Below are positions 47,930-60,700 of a DNA stretch of 64,000 nucleotides, in pieces. Below the pieces are notes generated by a model that was not told the DNA's origin, made no database searches, and worked only from the letters and a program-made list of their open reading frames with translations. The stretch is from Anaeramoeba flamelloides (lineage: Eukaryota; Metamonada; Anaeramoebidae). A program made the translations under genes and the position numbers. The stretch is from positions 3,415,001-3,479,000 of the forward strand of contig JANTQA010000070.1 in assembly GCA_027625915.1 (NCBI GenBank). The letters run 5' to 3'. How positions within the stretch are numbered: position 1 is the first letter of the stretch; each line of letters begins with the position of its first letter.

Positions 47930-48740
47930 ATAACCACAGTGAGATTTTTTTTAATTTGAGAAATAAAAACTAGATTGAAGAAATTTTCATTTAATTTAAG
48001 AAATTAAAAAAAGTACTTTTAGGTTTTCTCAAGTTTTCTGTTTATTTGGAAAACCGATAGATTATCCCGATAAAACAGAAAACTCCAAGAAAACATAAGT
48101 ACTTAACAGCACTCTACAACACTCCTCAAAATTAATTAAAAATAATTGCAATGCGGGAAAATAATAAAAAACAGGAATTTCGTCAATCATCATCAAGTTT
48201 CTAAAAGTCCCTATCTTTTTTTTAAAATTTTCAAATGGAAAGAAAATTTTACAAATTTTCTTTTTATTTCACAAAAAAAAAAAAAAAATCTAACTACTTT
48301 TTTCCAGGGTTCAAAAGAATTAAGTAAAATCATATTTTTGACCCAATTATTTTGAATCCTGGAAAATCTAAAGACAAAAAATATTTAAAATGGAATATTC
48401 TACATCTATTTTAAAGTTAATTAATTATACAAATTATCTTCATAGATATTCTTATTTTATGAAGAAAAAAATCACAATTTTGTCGTTTGTGCAAAATATA
48501 TAACAAGATTTAGATCTCAGTAATGATTTAGATCATTTTCTCTCGAATCGTGTCGTCAAGTGCCGTAGAGTGCCTAGGTTTTCTTGAGGTTTTCTTTTTT
48601 ATCAGGAAAATCTATCGGTTTTAAAAATAAAGAGAAAACTCAAGAAAAGCTAATGGTGATTTTTTTTAATTTGAAAAATAAACCTAAAATTTATTTTATT
48701 TTTCTTTTTATTTCTCAAAAAAAAAAAAAACCTAACGTCA
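47930..48740. repeat. Modular hairpin cluster 5
   Basis: H1 at 47942-48012, H3 at 48018-48095, linkers (cttaacagcactctacaac at 48105; gtgccgtagagtgcctagg at 48557), H1, H2 at about 48298-48368, H3 at 48570-48645, H1 at 48655-48735. It is the most complete example of the three hairpin classes in one cluster. Confidence 0.7.
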
Positions 48741-50079
48741 AACAAGAGGAATTTTAAACGTCCCCTTAAATTAGAATAAAAAATATGAATATTTTATAAG
48801 TGGTATATTATTTCATTTTAAAGGTGGTCAAATTGGATTTTTTTGGTATTTTGGAAGCTTTTCTAGATTATTTTAATTTGTATGAAAGTTTTTGATGTTT
48901 TTTAATAAAAGAAACAGGAAAAATCAAAATTATTATTTTGTGGTTAGTATTTTTAAATTACTTTCATTATAGAAAAAACAAAAATACAAACATCATCAAA
49001 ACTAAATATTTTTAAAACTTTGTTCAAGCTAAATTCTAATGACAAAAGTTAAAAGGAATTTTTTTAACCTGTAAAACAAGTGGTATAAATCTAATCCCTC
49101 TGTTAATTATTATTATTTTTCTAAATTCTATCCAAATTTCCCTCAAAATAGCCTCCAAATAATCCAAAACAACAAATAAAATATCTTAATTTGCCTAAAA
49201 AGGGTAGTTTAAATACCTATAAATAATATATTACAATAGTGCATACTATTTTGAAAAAAATTAAGAATTGTACCGATTTTTTAAAATTTAAAAAAAATTG
49301 AAAAGTTATAGTTTTCCGTTTTTTAAGTTAAATTCTTAATCTTGAAATATTACAAATCTATCTAAATCACTGTAAAGTTTTTCAATACAAATAAGTTTAT
49401 ATTGAATTATTATTTTAAGATAGTATATCACCCACCAAGTCTGAAAGAACGTAGGATTGATGACTAGATATATAGGATCGATAATTAAGGAAATAGAAAC
49501 ACATATTTTTTGTTTCAACTATTAAATCTAAAGAAATATATATTTACAAAGTTACAATTAAGTAAAGATATGTATAAATATTCAGATAAAAAAAAAAAAA
49601 TATATTTATTAAATTAATTAAAATTACACTCGGGATTCATAATATTTTTATTTTTATTTTCTTTTTAGTTTTTGTTTTCTTTTTTGTTTTCATTTTCATT
49701 CTCATTCTCATTCTCATTTTTTATTTTAATTTCAGAAAAACTTCCAAATCTCACAAATCATTTTTTGATGAAACTTTGAACCTTCCAGTTGTAGAGAATT
49801 AAAAACACTTAAGTTATCATGGATCCAAGTTGGCTTCTGTGATTCAAGTGAAAAATCTCACTTCGCCCTATTAGCATTACAAAATCTACTTTATTTTATT
49901 AATAGAACCTATTGTGATATTTTTTGAAAATATTTTGTTAAAAAAAAAACGTGTTTACGATTTGAAATTGATTTTTTTTTTTCCAATTTTCAAATAAATC
50001 GCTTCAATAGTGACAATATTTTTTTAATAAAATACTAGAAAAAATCCTGTGGATATTTTTTGATTTAAGGGAGTAGTCA
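48741..50079. other. Gene-free stretch with a gene fragment
   Basis: No intact gene. It contains a copy of the 3' end of the RhoGAP gene near 49.65 kb. Confidence 0.4.
49645..49736 (-). pseudogene. Copy of the RhoGAP gene 3' end
   Basis: About 90 bp match 51428-51534, which encodes the Asn/Glu/Lys tail of the RhoGAP protein. The match includes atatttttatttttatttt, ttttcattctcattctcat and ttttattttaattt. It ends abruptly at 49736, where sequence unrelated to the gene begins. It looks like a small truncated duplication, although shared low-complexity codons make part of the similarity easy to reach. Confidence 0.5.
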
Positions 50080-51190
50080 TTTTTGAAAATAAAATGAAAT
50101 TTTGTCAAGATCTCGAAAAATTTTTTTTTTGTAATTTGAGTTTCGACTTATGGAATGGATGAGTTAGCCTCATTTAAACAATTTATTGATTTGAGTCTCT
50201 TTTTTGAAATTCAAAATTTGCATCTTTCCAATATAAAACTAAAAAAAGTAACATATTATTTTGTTTAAGAATTAAGTTAATTCTTGAAAATGGGAAAACA
50301 AATTTTTCGTTTTATGTTGCAATGTATTGATTTTGAAAGCCAATTTTTTATTTGGTTTCTTTTTCTTTGATTAATATTTCAATTCAAATCTCAGTCAATA
50401 AAACTAAATGTAGTATAGGTGATTCAATAATTGAATATTCGGTAGAAGTTTAAGAACAGTTTATCAATTAAATAGAGATCTATTATTCAAAGAAATTTTT
50501 TTTCTTTAAGATTTTGAAAACAGTTGTTTTCTAGTTTTCAAAAAATGAAAAAAAATTGCAAAAAGATTTTCAATTTTGAAAAATTTTTTTAACAAATTGT
50601 TTGGTCTTATTCACAAGAATCCTTATAACAATTTAAATTATTTTTATCAGAAAAAAATTGATTTTGAATTTTGAGGATAAAATTAACTAATTTCAAAATA
50701 TCTTCAAGAAATTTTTATTTTGAAAAATCGAATTTTGTCTTAATACAAAAACAAAATTTCAGAGTAAAATTTTTACATGACTTTAAAACTTTGATTATTA
50801 TAACTACCTTTCTTAAAAAAATACAATTATTTTTTAATCCGTTGAATATATCAATTTTTTTGGTTGACCAAAAGTTTTATCTCAAAAAAGAAAAAAAATC
50901 TTTATATTAATATTACTGGTAACAAAGAAATGTTATAGTCTAATAATGATCAAAATTGCAATAAACGGGGTAAAAACTAGATAAATTGTGAGAAAAAATT
51001 AGAATTTAATAGTTTTCTTTTTCAGAAAAAATGGAAAAAAAAATTGAACTCACTAAACTAATTTTCTTTTATGGCTTTCTTAGTAGATCAGAATTTTTTG
51101 ACACTTGGGATCTACAAAATTTGTAAGTAGAGAATACCACCAATAACATATTTTAAAAGTTTGCCTTGTTGTCGTAGAAGACTAGTCCCT
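50080..51190. repeat. Interspersed repeat family R2, copy 2 (MITE-free)
   Basis: Same orientation as 18530-20400 but shorter. It ends in gttgtcgtagaagactagtccc, also found inverted at 62.04 kb. At 50.22 kb it has the uninterrupted sequence that in copy 1 is split by a MITE. Confidence 0.65.
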
Positions 51191-51218
51191 TAAATTTTCT
51201 TTAATTGGTCCTTTGATT

Positions 51219-51246
51219 GTCTATATATATATATATATATATATAT
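51219..51246. repeat. (TA)n microsatellite
   Basis: Uninterrupted TA units immediately beyond the R2 repeat copy. Confidence 0.85.
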
Positions 51247-51427
51247 AAATGTATATTTATATATTTAAACTGGGATTCAAAAAGAATTGTAATAGATGTA
51301 GGTTAAATTTTAATATTTTAATAATTTAAAAAATATGATTTAACTTTGATATTATTTTAATAATTTTCTTTAAAATATTTTATTAATGAATAATTCATAA
51401 AAAAAAAAAAACCCATCAAAAAAAATA

Positions 51428-54400
51428 TTAAATATTTTTATTTTTATTTTCATTTTTATTTCTGTTTTCATTTTCATTTTCGTTTTCTTTTTTGTTTTCA
51501 TTTTCATTCTCATTCTCATTTTTTATTTTAATTTCATTTTCCTTTTCATTATGATTCATATTTTGCACATTGTTTTCATTTTGGTTTTCGATTATTGCTG
51601 TTGTGTTTTCGGATAAAAAATATCCAGCTGCATGAGATGGCTTCATTCTTTCCATTTGATCTGAAATTTGTAAAAATTGTGAATAAGTTTCCCTAATTGG
51701 GTTTTTTTCGATTGAGCTAGTAACCTTTTTCCCAAATAATTTTTTGAAGCATTTATTATATTGGCGAAGCTCGATCTTTAATTTTCTTTTTTCCCTTTTC
51801 AATTTCCAGTATCTAGAGTCTTGTTGGGAATAACCCTCTGATCGTAAAAAAGATTTTTGAATATTTTTTGAATCTTGATTTTGATGGACGATTGCTCTTC
51901 TAACTTTATGGTAGCGATCATAAAGAGGCCTTAGAAGTTCATGGTCTCTTTTGGTTGGCTTTATTTCGAAAAATTTATAAAATTCTTGATCAAAGGAAAG
52001 CAATTCCTTTTTAATCATTTTTTTTTCAATATACAATTCAGCAAAATTCATTGAAGATATTTTATCCTTTCTGTCCATTTTTTTCCTTTCCTTTGCAAGC
52101 CTATTCAATGTATGATCCAAATGGTCAAAGCCCAATAGAGTAAAATCAAATGTCCTTTGGTAGATTGGAATTAGAATATTATCGTATTTTAAATATTCTT
52201 TTAATTCGCCCTTTTCTTTTAAAAAGTTTCGGATTTTTTGTTCTCGTTTTAATTCGTTTTTATTTAATGCCTTTCGATATTTATACCCTCTCCAATTTTT
52301 TTGAATGTTTTTTGCTGCATGAGTTGAAATTTTTTCCTTTACTAAATGCCATGTTTGGATTTGCTTACCTACCTCTAACCAATTCATTTTATTTCTTATT
52401 TTTTGACCCTTTTTTTTTTCATACTGGAGTGAAAACCATCTTAATTCAATACAAACTACTTTTAAAATAAACAATAAACAATAAAATTGTTTAATGCTTT
52501 GATTTTGTTGAATTCTTTCAAAAAAATTCCCTGAAATAACATTATTTGGTCGTATCTTCCCCTGGTATTTTTCTTCTAATTCACTATTTAAATAACTAAT
52601 AATCGTAAATAAATCGATTGATCTATTGTTTTCGATCTCTTTTTCTTGCTCTTCGATTATTAATTCGACTTCTTGCTTTTCTACCAAGCCATATTCTTCC
52701 AAAATTTCTTTACTTAAAATAATTTCATTCTCCTTTTCTTTTTCTTTTTCTTTTATCTTTTCTTTTTCAGTTTTATTTTCATTTTCTTTTGTATTCACAT
52801 TTTCATTTTCATTTCCATTTTCATTTCCATTTTCATTTTCTTTTTCATTTTCATTTTCATTTTCATTTCCATTTTCATTTTCATACTTTGTTTCATTTTC
52901 GGTCTCATTTAATTTGAAATTTAACATCCCGTCTATTTCATTTTCAAGAGACATCATATCAATATTAAAATCATCTTCGTTTTCTTTTTCTTTTCCATTT
53001 CTATTTTCGTTTTCTTTTTCTTTTTCTAATGAATTTTCACTTTCAATTGTGGTATTTTCTATTTCATTTAATTTAAAGTTTAACATCCCGTCTATTTCAT
53101 TTTCAAGAAATTCTATATCAAAATCAAAATCCTCTTCTTTTTCTTCATTTTTTTTCTCGGTTTTTGATTCAACATTCTTATTTACACATTTGGAATTTTT
53201 AATTAATTGGATATTTGAAGTATTATTATTTTTATTATTATTGACAAAGTTTTTATTGTTTAATAAGCTGTCTTCAATTGAAAAATTATTTTTGAGTTTT
53301 GAACGTAAAGATTTCCTTTTAAGGTTTGATTTTAAGGAAATCCTTTTCAGAGACTCTAAGCTTTCACCATTTTTTAATTTACGAATTATTTGCTTTTTTG
53401 TGATCGAAATTCGATCTAACATTATTTCGATTTTGATTAACTTTGGATCACGAATAAAGTTTGAAGGGAATTTTTCATTATGGAAAATATCAAAAATGTT
53501 TTCTTTAACAACTTCCAAAGTAAATAATATTAATGGATTCTTTTTAATTTTTGAATCAATTGATATTCTGCTATATGAAGTTGCCATTTTTTGGGTGCCC
53601 TTTTGATAGAAGCTCTGGCTCCCATAATTATTTCTTCTACTATGAGAAGAATAAAGAGTATTCACTTCGGTGCTGCCGCTGCTACGGATACGCTTTGGGA
53701 GAATGATTTCATCTAAGCGCAATTTAACAATCGTACTTTCGAAAATTTCAGAATACTTCTCAATCATCAATTTGATCGAGTGGCTTGCGACAATCTGAAA
53801 CGGGTTTTCCTTGGACCGTAATAAGTTTGGTCCAAATATGAATGCTAAATCTTCACAAGACATTAAATTCTTTTTGTTTTGTGATAACTTGTGAAGGAAG
53901 ACCATTAGATAGCAGAGCGTCGAGCGGTTCTCCTCGGGTAGTTTGTGAACAAGATCAATGATCGTTTCCAGATTCCTTGCCCTGTTCCACTGATCATATA
54001 AAGAATACGTCAATAATGGGTTTGGTAATTTTCGGAGCCACAATTTTAATATTGCAGCCAAGACATGTGGATCTTTAAATTTGGTTTTTCCAAGATGCCC
54101 AACTACAATTACGTTTGTTATTTTGTTTTTTTTTTTTTGTTTGTTTGTTTTTGTTCATCCAAGATTGAGTGTTTTGTTGCATTTTTTTTTTTTGATAAAG
54201 AGAAGAATGTTTTTGCAATTTCCTTCATTCTTTATCTTTGATTTTTTTTTTTCATTTTTTCGAAGTGAAAACATCAAAAAAGAAAAATTGATACAAACTT
54301 TTGTCAATCATTTTTGTTATTTTTTTAATTTCTTGGTTTGATCCGGGAACCCGAAATAAGCCTGGTATTCCCATAAAATCTTTTTTGATTTTAGTTACGA

Positions 54401-54632
54401 TTTGAACTGCAATTAATGGCACACCAGGTATCTGTGAGGGGTAGCTTTTAGTTACATCCTTAAGTGGCGATCCAAATATCGTCAAAACTTTCTTTTCCGA
54501 AAATCGATTTTCTGATTTGGATCTATTTTTTTTTTTTTTCTTGGGTTTTGAAAAATTGGTTGGGCTACTTGAAGAGCGATTTAAATTTATCTTTCTTTCC
54601 TTTCTATTTTTTAAGAATTTTTTTAAAGACAT
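51428..54632 (-). CDS. RhoGAP with IQ motif and FAM13-like C-terminus (2 exons)
   Basis: Exon 1 is 54632-54299 and exon 2 is 54102-51428; the phase-1 intron (196 bp) has a weak donor gtttgt, so its exact edge is uncertain. The product is about 1002 residues. The RhoGAP domain (about 53-235) has the arginine finger at R94 in GLFRVPGS, then DPHVLAAILKLWLRKLPNPLL and FIFGPNLLR. It would accelerate GTP hydrolysis on Rho/Rac-type GTPases at the actin cortex. A long acidic Asn/Glu/Lys low-complexity linker (about 370-600) holds a duplicated ENEIDGMLNFKLNE unit. An IQ motif (NIQKNWRGYKYRKAL, about 707) may bind calmodulin. Two helical repeats near 795-848 and 871-928 (KKELLSFDQEFYKFF...; KIELRQYNKCFKKLFGKK...) resemble the C-terminal repeats of FAM13 proteins, which also pair with RhoGAP. 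The family name is a by-eye assignment. Confidence 0.88.
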
Positions 54633-57600
54633 ATGAACATAAAAGTTTTTAAAAAAAATGATTAATTAAATCCAAATTTTAATTGTGAGAAATTTTTTCA
54701 GGAATATTATTGGACTTGTTCTGTCTGAAAAAAATTCGTGTCTTGGAGGTAAGTTGTATTTCTGAACATTGTTAGACATAAGAAAATAATGTTAAGGTAA
54801 TGTTTTACAATCTTATTTTTTTCGAAAGCAAAGTGAAAAAAAATGATACAAAAATTAGAAATTTTCTAGAGATATTTATTTTGGTTATTTGTTGTCATTT
54901 TTTTCATTAACATTCCTTACTTATTGAAAGAAAAATAAACTAGCACAATTTGACTCATTGTTACCAAAATTAGAAAGATATTTTTCTAGATAGAGTGTTA
55001 TAAATACAACCAGACCAAGAAAAATATATAAATTATTTTCTCTAATTCATTTAAAATATATACCGACAATTTTTAATTGCCCTACATAATTTTTGTGGAA
55101 AAAAAGTCAAACGGGTACAAACAGTTCAACCATAGTTTTTCATTGGGAACATTAATAGAATCTGGACATATAAGTCAGATCAATTAAGGAAGTAAGTACA
55201 TTTTACCATTTTAAAAATTTTAATAGTGTAAAAATTACTGAAAAATATTTTTGGAGTGCCACCAGATATTGAAACTTTTTAACCAAAACACCATTCACTA
55301 GTTTATTCCAAAAAAGAATCAAAGTGTTTCTGAGTTGAATCTTTCATTTTTCGATTTTTTGAACATTTTTTTTTTGATTCAATTTTTGGTTTTATTAAAT
55401 TTGGCTTTGGATCTTGGAATATGTTTATTCGAACGATTGAAATTAATCAAACCGTAAACCCAAAAAAATATACACCAAAATGTGTGCATTTGAAACAAAT
55501 ATTTTCTTTTAGAAGACCAGACACAAAAGATCACCATTTCCTAATAAATTTTTTGAAATCAAGAATGAAAAAAAAAAAAAAAAATCGAACAAAGCCTATT
55601 TTCCAAGATTGGTTAATTTTATCTTCTTAATTTGTATGAATACAAACTATTTTTTACCTTGAATTTTATCAGCCCATTACTATTTATTATTATTTTAAAA
55701 AAGATTTTTTTACAAATTTGCTTTCAAATTTCTTTTTTCGAATATTTTTATCAAACAAAGCCAAAACAAAGAATACTATTTCAAAAATTAAAATAGAGGG
55801 GGCTAAATTCTTGGAATCAAAAAACAGTTACAAAAGATTCAAATCAAAATAATTGAAAAATTCAAGAAAAAATTTCAATCAGATTCAGAATTTTTTTGAG
55901 TTTTCATTTTAATGGAAAATAAATAATTATAAAATCAAACAAATTTATCAAATAAACCCTTATTCTCATCAAGTATTCAAAAAATATCTGATTTTCTGAA
56001 CTAAAACTAGAATTTGATGAATTAAATAAAAATAGGATTTTTAAATTCATTTTGGAAATTCTTTCGAAATAAACAGTAATTTGTTTATCAAAAATTTTCC
56101 AAACATAATTATTTTCATAAAAAATTAAAAATCAAACCAAATAAAGAAAAAGTTTTTTCGTAAACTGTTCTAGATAAGGCCGAGTAATAAATGATCTTTA
56201 TTTGATTTTTTTTTGATCGATTTTTTTAATATTTTTGATTTCCGTTTTTTTGTTGGTATGAAAATATCTTATTCTCTATATATTCCACTCTAGTATTTAT
56301 TAAAATATCAATGTATTTAGCTAAAGAAATGTTTTGAAGAATTCAGTTTCACATAAATGGTGGCACTCAAAAAATGAAAAATGTACTTACTCCCTTAATT
56401 AAAAGAATAAATAAATAAAGACAAAATGAAGTATTCAACATAATAAAAGTTTTTTTAATACTACCTTTGATTTCGAGGTTTACTTTGATTAATCAATTAT
56501 TAAATATTTGTTGAAAAAATTGACTATTTTTAAGATCTCCAAAAACTACTTGAATATTTATTTTGATATAAAGAAAGTAGATTTATATTGTGATTTTTAT
56601 GTTGATTGAAAATAATTTAATGGGTTATTATTTAAGCTGATTTGTTTCTTCTTTTTATTGATTTTACCTTAAGTGTTAGGTTCTTTTAAAGTTCTCAACA
56701 ACAAATAGTGTTTAACTTTTCTTCCCTGTTTCACTTTTTTTTCACAAAGGTTAGTTGTTACCCTTGATTTTATCTTCAGTTTTTCAAAAATTTAAAATTG
56801 AGATTTTTGACTTTTTTTGATTTTGAGTCTTACAAGATTTGAGGAAATGTGTTTGATTTTATTGTAAAGGAAAAATAAACAGTTTTTTGATTATTGTGAG
56901 ATAATGTAACAAAATAAAACATTTTTTAAAAGTCGATCTACTTCGAAATTATTTTCTTTTTTAATCATAAGCCTAAATAGACTTAAGAACTCAAATTAAA
57001 CACACCAAATTTAGTTTCTGATCTAAGACTATAAAAACTGGATAACGAAGAATAAGGATTAAATTTCGAATTAATTTTCTTTTAATCTTAAACCTTTCAA
57101 TGATAGTTCAACAAAAACTTCAAATAACCAATTGTCTCCATAAAACAATTCACTACCAATCATAACAAAAAGTTTTTTGAGTAAAGATTAGAAAACTTTA
57201 TTGAAGGATCTTAAAAAATAGAGTTAACCCAAGAACATGAGAAGATAAGTAATACCAATCAATTAGTATAAAATTTGTTTCCTCCTTCATATCATCTTTC
57301 AGATTTTATTAAATTTTGGTATTACTTTTTAAAGTAATCCCACTACTCGAACCCTTTTAGTCATGGATTGAAGAGTTAATTTTACTTTCAAAATAATTTT
57401 TAAATAAATTTCCTGGTTGTGAAGTAAACCCCATAATTCGAAGTGTTTTCAGTTCGCTTTCATATTGACATTCAAAAGTTTCGTGTATTTATGTTACCCA
57501 AAAAATGCCAATAATTTTCTTTTTGTCAATTAACTTGCAAAATGAAAAAAAAAAAATGGAAAATTTCAACCATCAAACATTTTACTATTTTGTGAAGAAA

Positions 57601-57773
57601 AACCTGATTTTGAAATTTTTTTTATTCATTTTTTTTACTTCTTACCACAAGTTTGTAATTTTCTGATTTTTTTTTTTCTTTCTTCTTCTTTATCCTTTTA
57701 ATTAAATTTTTCTGATTTTTTTTTTTTGTTTCTGCTTTTTATTTGATTATATTGATTAAATAGATCTCTCCTA
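54633..57773. other. 3.1-kb gene-free stretch between RhoGAP and fimbrin
   Basis: This region contains the RhoGAP promoter, an inverted-repeat element at 55.19-56.40 kb and the fimbrin promoter. The plus-strand frame 55421-55630 lies inside the repeat and is not called. Confidence 0.4.
55188..56403. repeat. 1.2-kb element with inverted ends
   Basis: Ends are aattaaggaagtaagtacat at 55.19 kb and its diverged reverse complement, atgtacttactcccttaatt, at 56.40 kb, plus (g)agtgccaccag/ggtggcactc nested inside. The interior at 55.86-56.10 kb matches 23.44-23.68 kb in the inverted sense. No transposase is seen. Confidence 0.6.
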
Positions 57774-59901
57774 ATGACTGACTTTTACCAAATGGCCAAA
57801 GAATTCCCACAATTTAAACGTGAGGAAATTGACGAATTCATTGAACAATTTAATAGCTTTGATCTTGATCGATCTGGATCTATTGATGAAGATGAATTGA
57901 TCAAAGTTATGAAACAACTTGGTGAAAAAATGCCAGCTTTTAAAATTAGAATGATGATTAAAGAAGTTGACCTTGATGGAAACGGTGAAATTGAATTTAA
58001 TGAATTTTTGCAAGTAAAAAAATTTTTTTTCCTCTTTTTACTTTTTTTTTTTTTATCTTTTTTTTTTTTTGTTTCTCACAAAATTGAGAATTCCCAATTT
58101 TCTAAACATTTTTTTTATTGATTTGTTGACTTTTTTATGATTTTAGCTTATCACAAACATCCGATCTGGAAAAACTGACCAACAAAAAGGATTTGCAAGA
58201 GTCTATAACAAACAATCTTCCGTTATTAAATTAAAAGGTGCCACTGACAGTTCCACACATTCTTTTGCTGATGATGAAAAAGAATCTTTTGTTAATTTCA
58301 TTAACTCGACACTTTATAACGATCCTATTGTTAAAAACAGACTTCCAATTAACCCAGAAAATATGGACATTTTCGAAGAACTCAAAGACGGAATCATTCT
58401 TTGGTAAGCAGACAAATTTTTGTTTTCTTTTCTCATTTAATTTTATTTTTTTTTCTCCTTTTTGAAATCCGCCTTGTCTAAATCCGCCTTTTTATCAAAT
58501 ATAAACAATAAAAAAATCCTTTTAATTAAATCAAAAAAAAGTAAAATGATCAATGACGCTATCCCAGGAACAATTGATGAACGTGTAATTAATACCAAAA
58601 AATTAAACAAATTCACAAAGGTTGAAAATCAAAATCTTGCAATTAACTCTGCAAAAGCTATTGGTTGTAATGTTGTCAACATTGGGCAATCCGATATTGA
58701 AGAAGCCAAGGTACATTTACTTCTTGGGCTCCTTTGGCAAATCATTAGAATTGGTCTCCTGAGAAGAATTTCGATCACGGAATGCCCAGAACTTTACAAA
58801 TTATTAGAAGATGGCGAAACGCTTGAAGATCTTCTTAAATTGTCACCCGATCAAATCTTGTTGAGGTGGTTGAATTACCATTTGAAAAACGCAGGAAGCA
58901 ACAGAAGAGCTAAAAACTACACAACTGATATCATGGATTCTGAAATCTACACAACCGTCCTTAACCAAATTGCACCCGATGAATGTAGCCTCTCGCCCAT
59001 GAATACCCAAGACAAAGGAAAGCGTGCCGAGCTTATGCTTCAAGAAGCTGAAAAAATTGAATGTAGAAAATTCGTCTCACCAAGTGATGTCATCCGTGGT
59101 AACCCCAAATTGAATCTTGCCTTTGTTGCAAACATGTTCAATACAAGAAACGGACTTGGAGAAATTGAAATCAAAGAAATGCCAGTTATCGAAGAAGAAG
59201 ATCGAGAAGCCCGTACCTTTGCCACCTGGCTTAACAGTATCGGATGTGAACCATTTGTCACCAGATTTTATCTTAATCTCCGTGACGGGCTAATCCTTTT
59301 ACAGGCCTTTGACCACATCACCAAATCTAACCCAAATTGCAATGTTAGCGTAAACTGGAACAAAGTTGCCAAAAACCCAAGAAACAAATTCCAAGCCCTT
59401 GGAAACTGTAATTATGTCATCGAACTTGGAAAACAACTCGGCTTCTCCCTTGTTGGTATTGGTGGATCCGATATTAATGAAGGTCACAAAATGCTTACAC
59501 TTGCTCTTGTCTGGCAAATGGTTAGATATCACGTCACCAACGTCCTTTTCAAACTCTCCAAAACAGGACGTGCATTGTCTGACAGCGAACTCGTCGATCT
59601 TGTAAACCAGAAGGTTTATGAAGCCGGTAAAGAAAACAGCATCTCCTCTCTCTCAGACCCAAATCTCGCCAATTCCTTCTTCATCGCAGACCTCTGTGAT
59701 TCCATCAGACCAGGCTGTATCAACTACGATCTCCTCGTTTCAACCAACAACGAAGAAGAACTCATCAAAAACGCTAACTATGTTATCTCATGTGGTAGAA
59801 AAATCGGTGCAGTTATTTTCTGTCTCCCAGAAGATATCGTCGAAGTTAAACCAAAAATGATGCTCACAATCTTTGCAGCTCTTCTTGTTTTAACTTGTTA
59901 A
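57774..59901 (+). CDS. Fimbrin / plastin (3 exons)
   Basis: Actin-bundling protein that crosslinks parallel filaments. Exons are 57774-58013, 58147-58403 and 58542-59901 (introns of 133 and 138 bp, phases 0 and 2), giving 618 residues, the usual plastin size. The second junction is fixed by protein continuity: ...DGIIL|CKMINDAIPGTIDERVIN. Two canonical EF-hand loops lie at residues 30-41 (DLDRSGSIDEDE) and 66-77 (DLDGNGEIEFNE), so calcium probably tunes bundling. Four calponin-homology domains follow in two actin-binding pairs: CH1 from about 123 (KESFVNFINSTL), CH2 from about 267 (LSPDQILLRWLNYHL), CH3 from about 390 (REARTFATWLNSIG), CH4 from about 515 (ANSFFIADLCDSIRP). Exon 3 is less AT-rich than most of the window, as expected for a highly expressed gene. 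It is the clearest call here. Confidence 0.97.
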
Positions 59902-60139
59902 ATTTAATTAATTAAAAAAGATCTGTGTTTTTTTATTTTGGTTTTTTTTTATTATTTTTTGAAAAACATATTAATCGATTATCATTCAAAATCTTGTTTA
60001 ATTTAATTATACAAAAACAATTATTATTTGCTCTTTTTTTTTTTTTTTTTTTAAATAATAATATTTGTTTTTTTTCTTTTTTAATACCTTGTTTTTTGAA
60101 TAAAAAAATAACACAAATAAAATTTATTTTTTTAACTTT
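59902..60139. other. Fimbrin 3' flank
   Basis: T-rich sequence; nothing specific. Confidence 0.3.
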
Positions 60140-60700
60140 ATTTTTATCTAAACTACATTTCACTCAAAGGGGTAAAAACCAAAAATAAAAAATTCACTTT
60201 TTTTTTGTAAGAATCAACCAAATGACGATTGTTTAGAAATAAGAGCAATAATAAACTTCAGATTAGAATTGGGATTCATCAAAGAAATAACTGAACAAAC
60301 CTTAAATTTCAAAAAAAAAAAATGTTAAAAAACTTTTTTAGTAAACTTTCATAGGAATTTCTCGTGAAAAAATTCTCAATTTCTTTGGGAAATTAAAATT
60401 GATGTCAATAAGATTTTTTATTTCTAAGTGTATGAATTTTTAAAGGGGAATACAAAGCCTCACTTTTCTATGTGTGAATATGGAGTTTTCAAACATTTTC
60501 TTTTTGTTTTAAAATTGATTTTTTTAAAAAAAAAAGAAAGTAAAGGTAATTAAAAACAATAAAAAAAAATTTAAAAATAAGAAAAAATGATCAGATCTCA
60601 AATTTTGGAATTTTAGTGAGAGAAGAATAATGAATTAAACTTATAGAATATGTTCTATTTCTTCAATAAAACAGCATCGTTTTGACTGAAAAAGAGTTTA
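60140..60700. repeat. Interspersed repeat family R3, second copy
   Basis: Matches 39620-40200 in the same orientation: catttcactcaaagg, aagaatcaaccaaat, gttctatt(t/c)tttcaata, ctgaaaaagagttta. Here it lacks the flanking inverted arms found at 39.3-40.7 kb. Confidence 0.6.

Noticed and set aside
52626-53606. 326-codon plus-strand open frame (Ser/Phe-rich)
   Set aside because: It is the exact antisense of the Asn/Glu/Lys low-complexity linker of the RhoGAP gene; its composition is the mirror of that tract and it has no domain.
57330-57360. cactactcgaaccc, checked as a tRNA B-box-like word
   Set aside because: It lacks the B-box consensus end, and no cloverleaf or A box lies at the right distance. 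No tRNA was found anywhere in the window.
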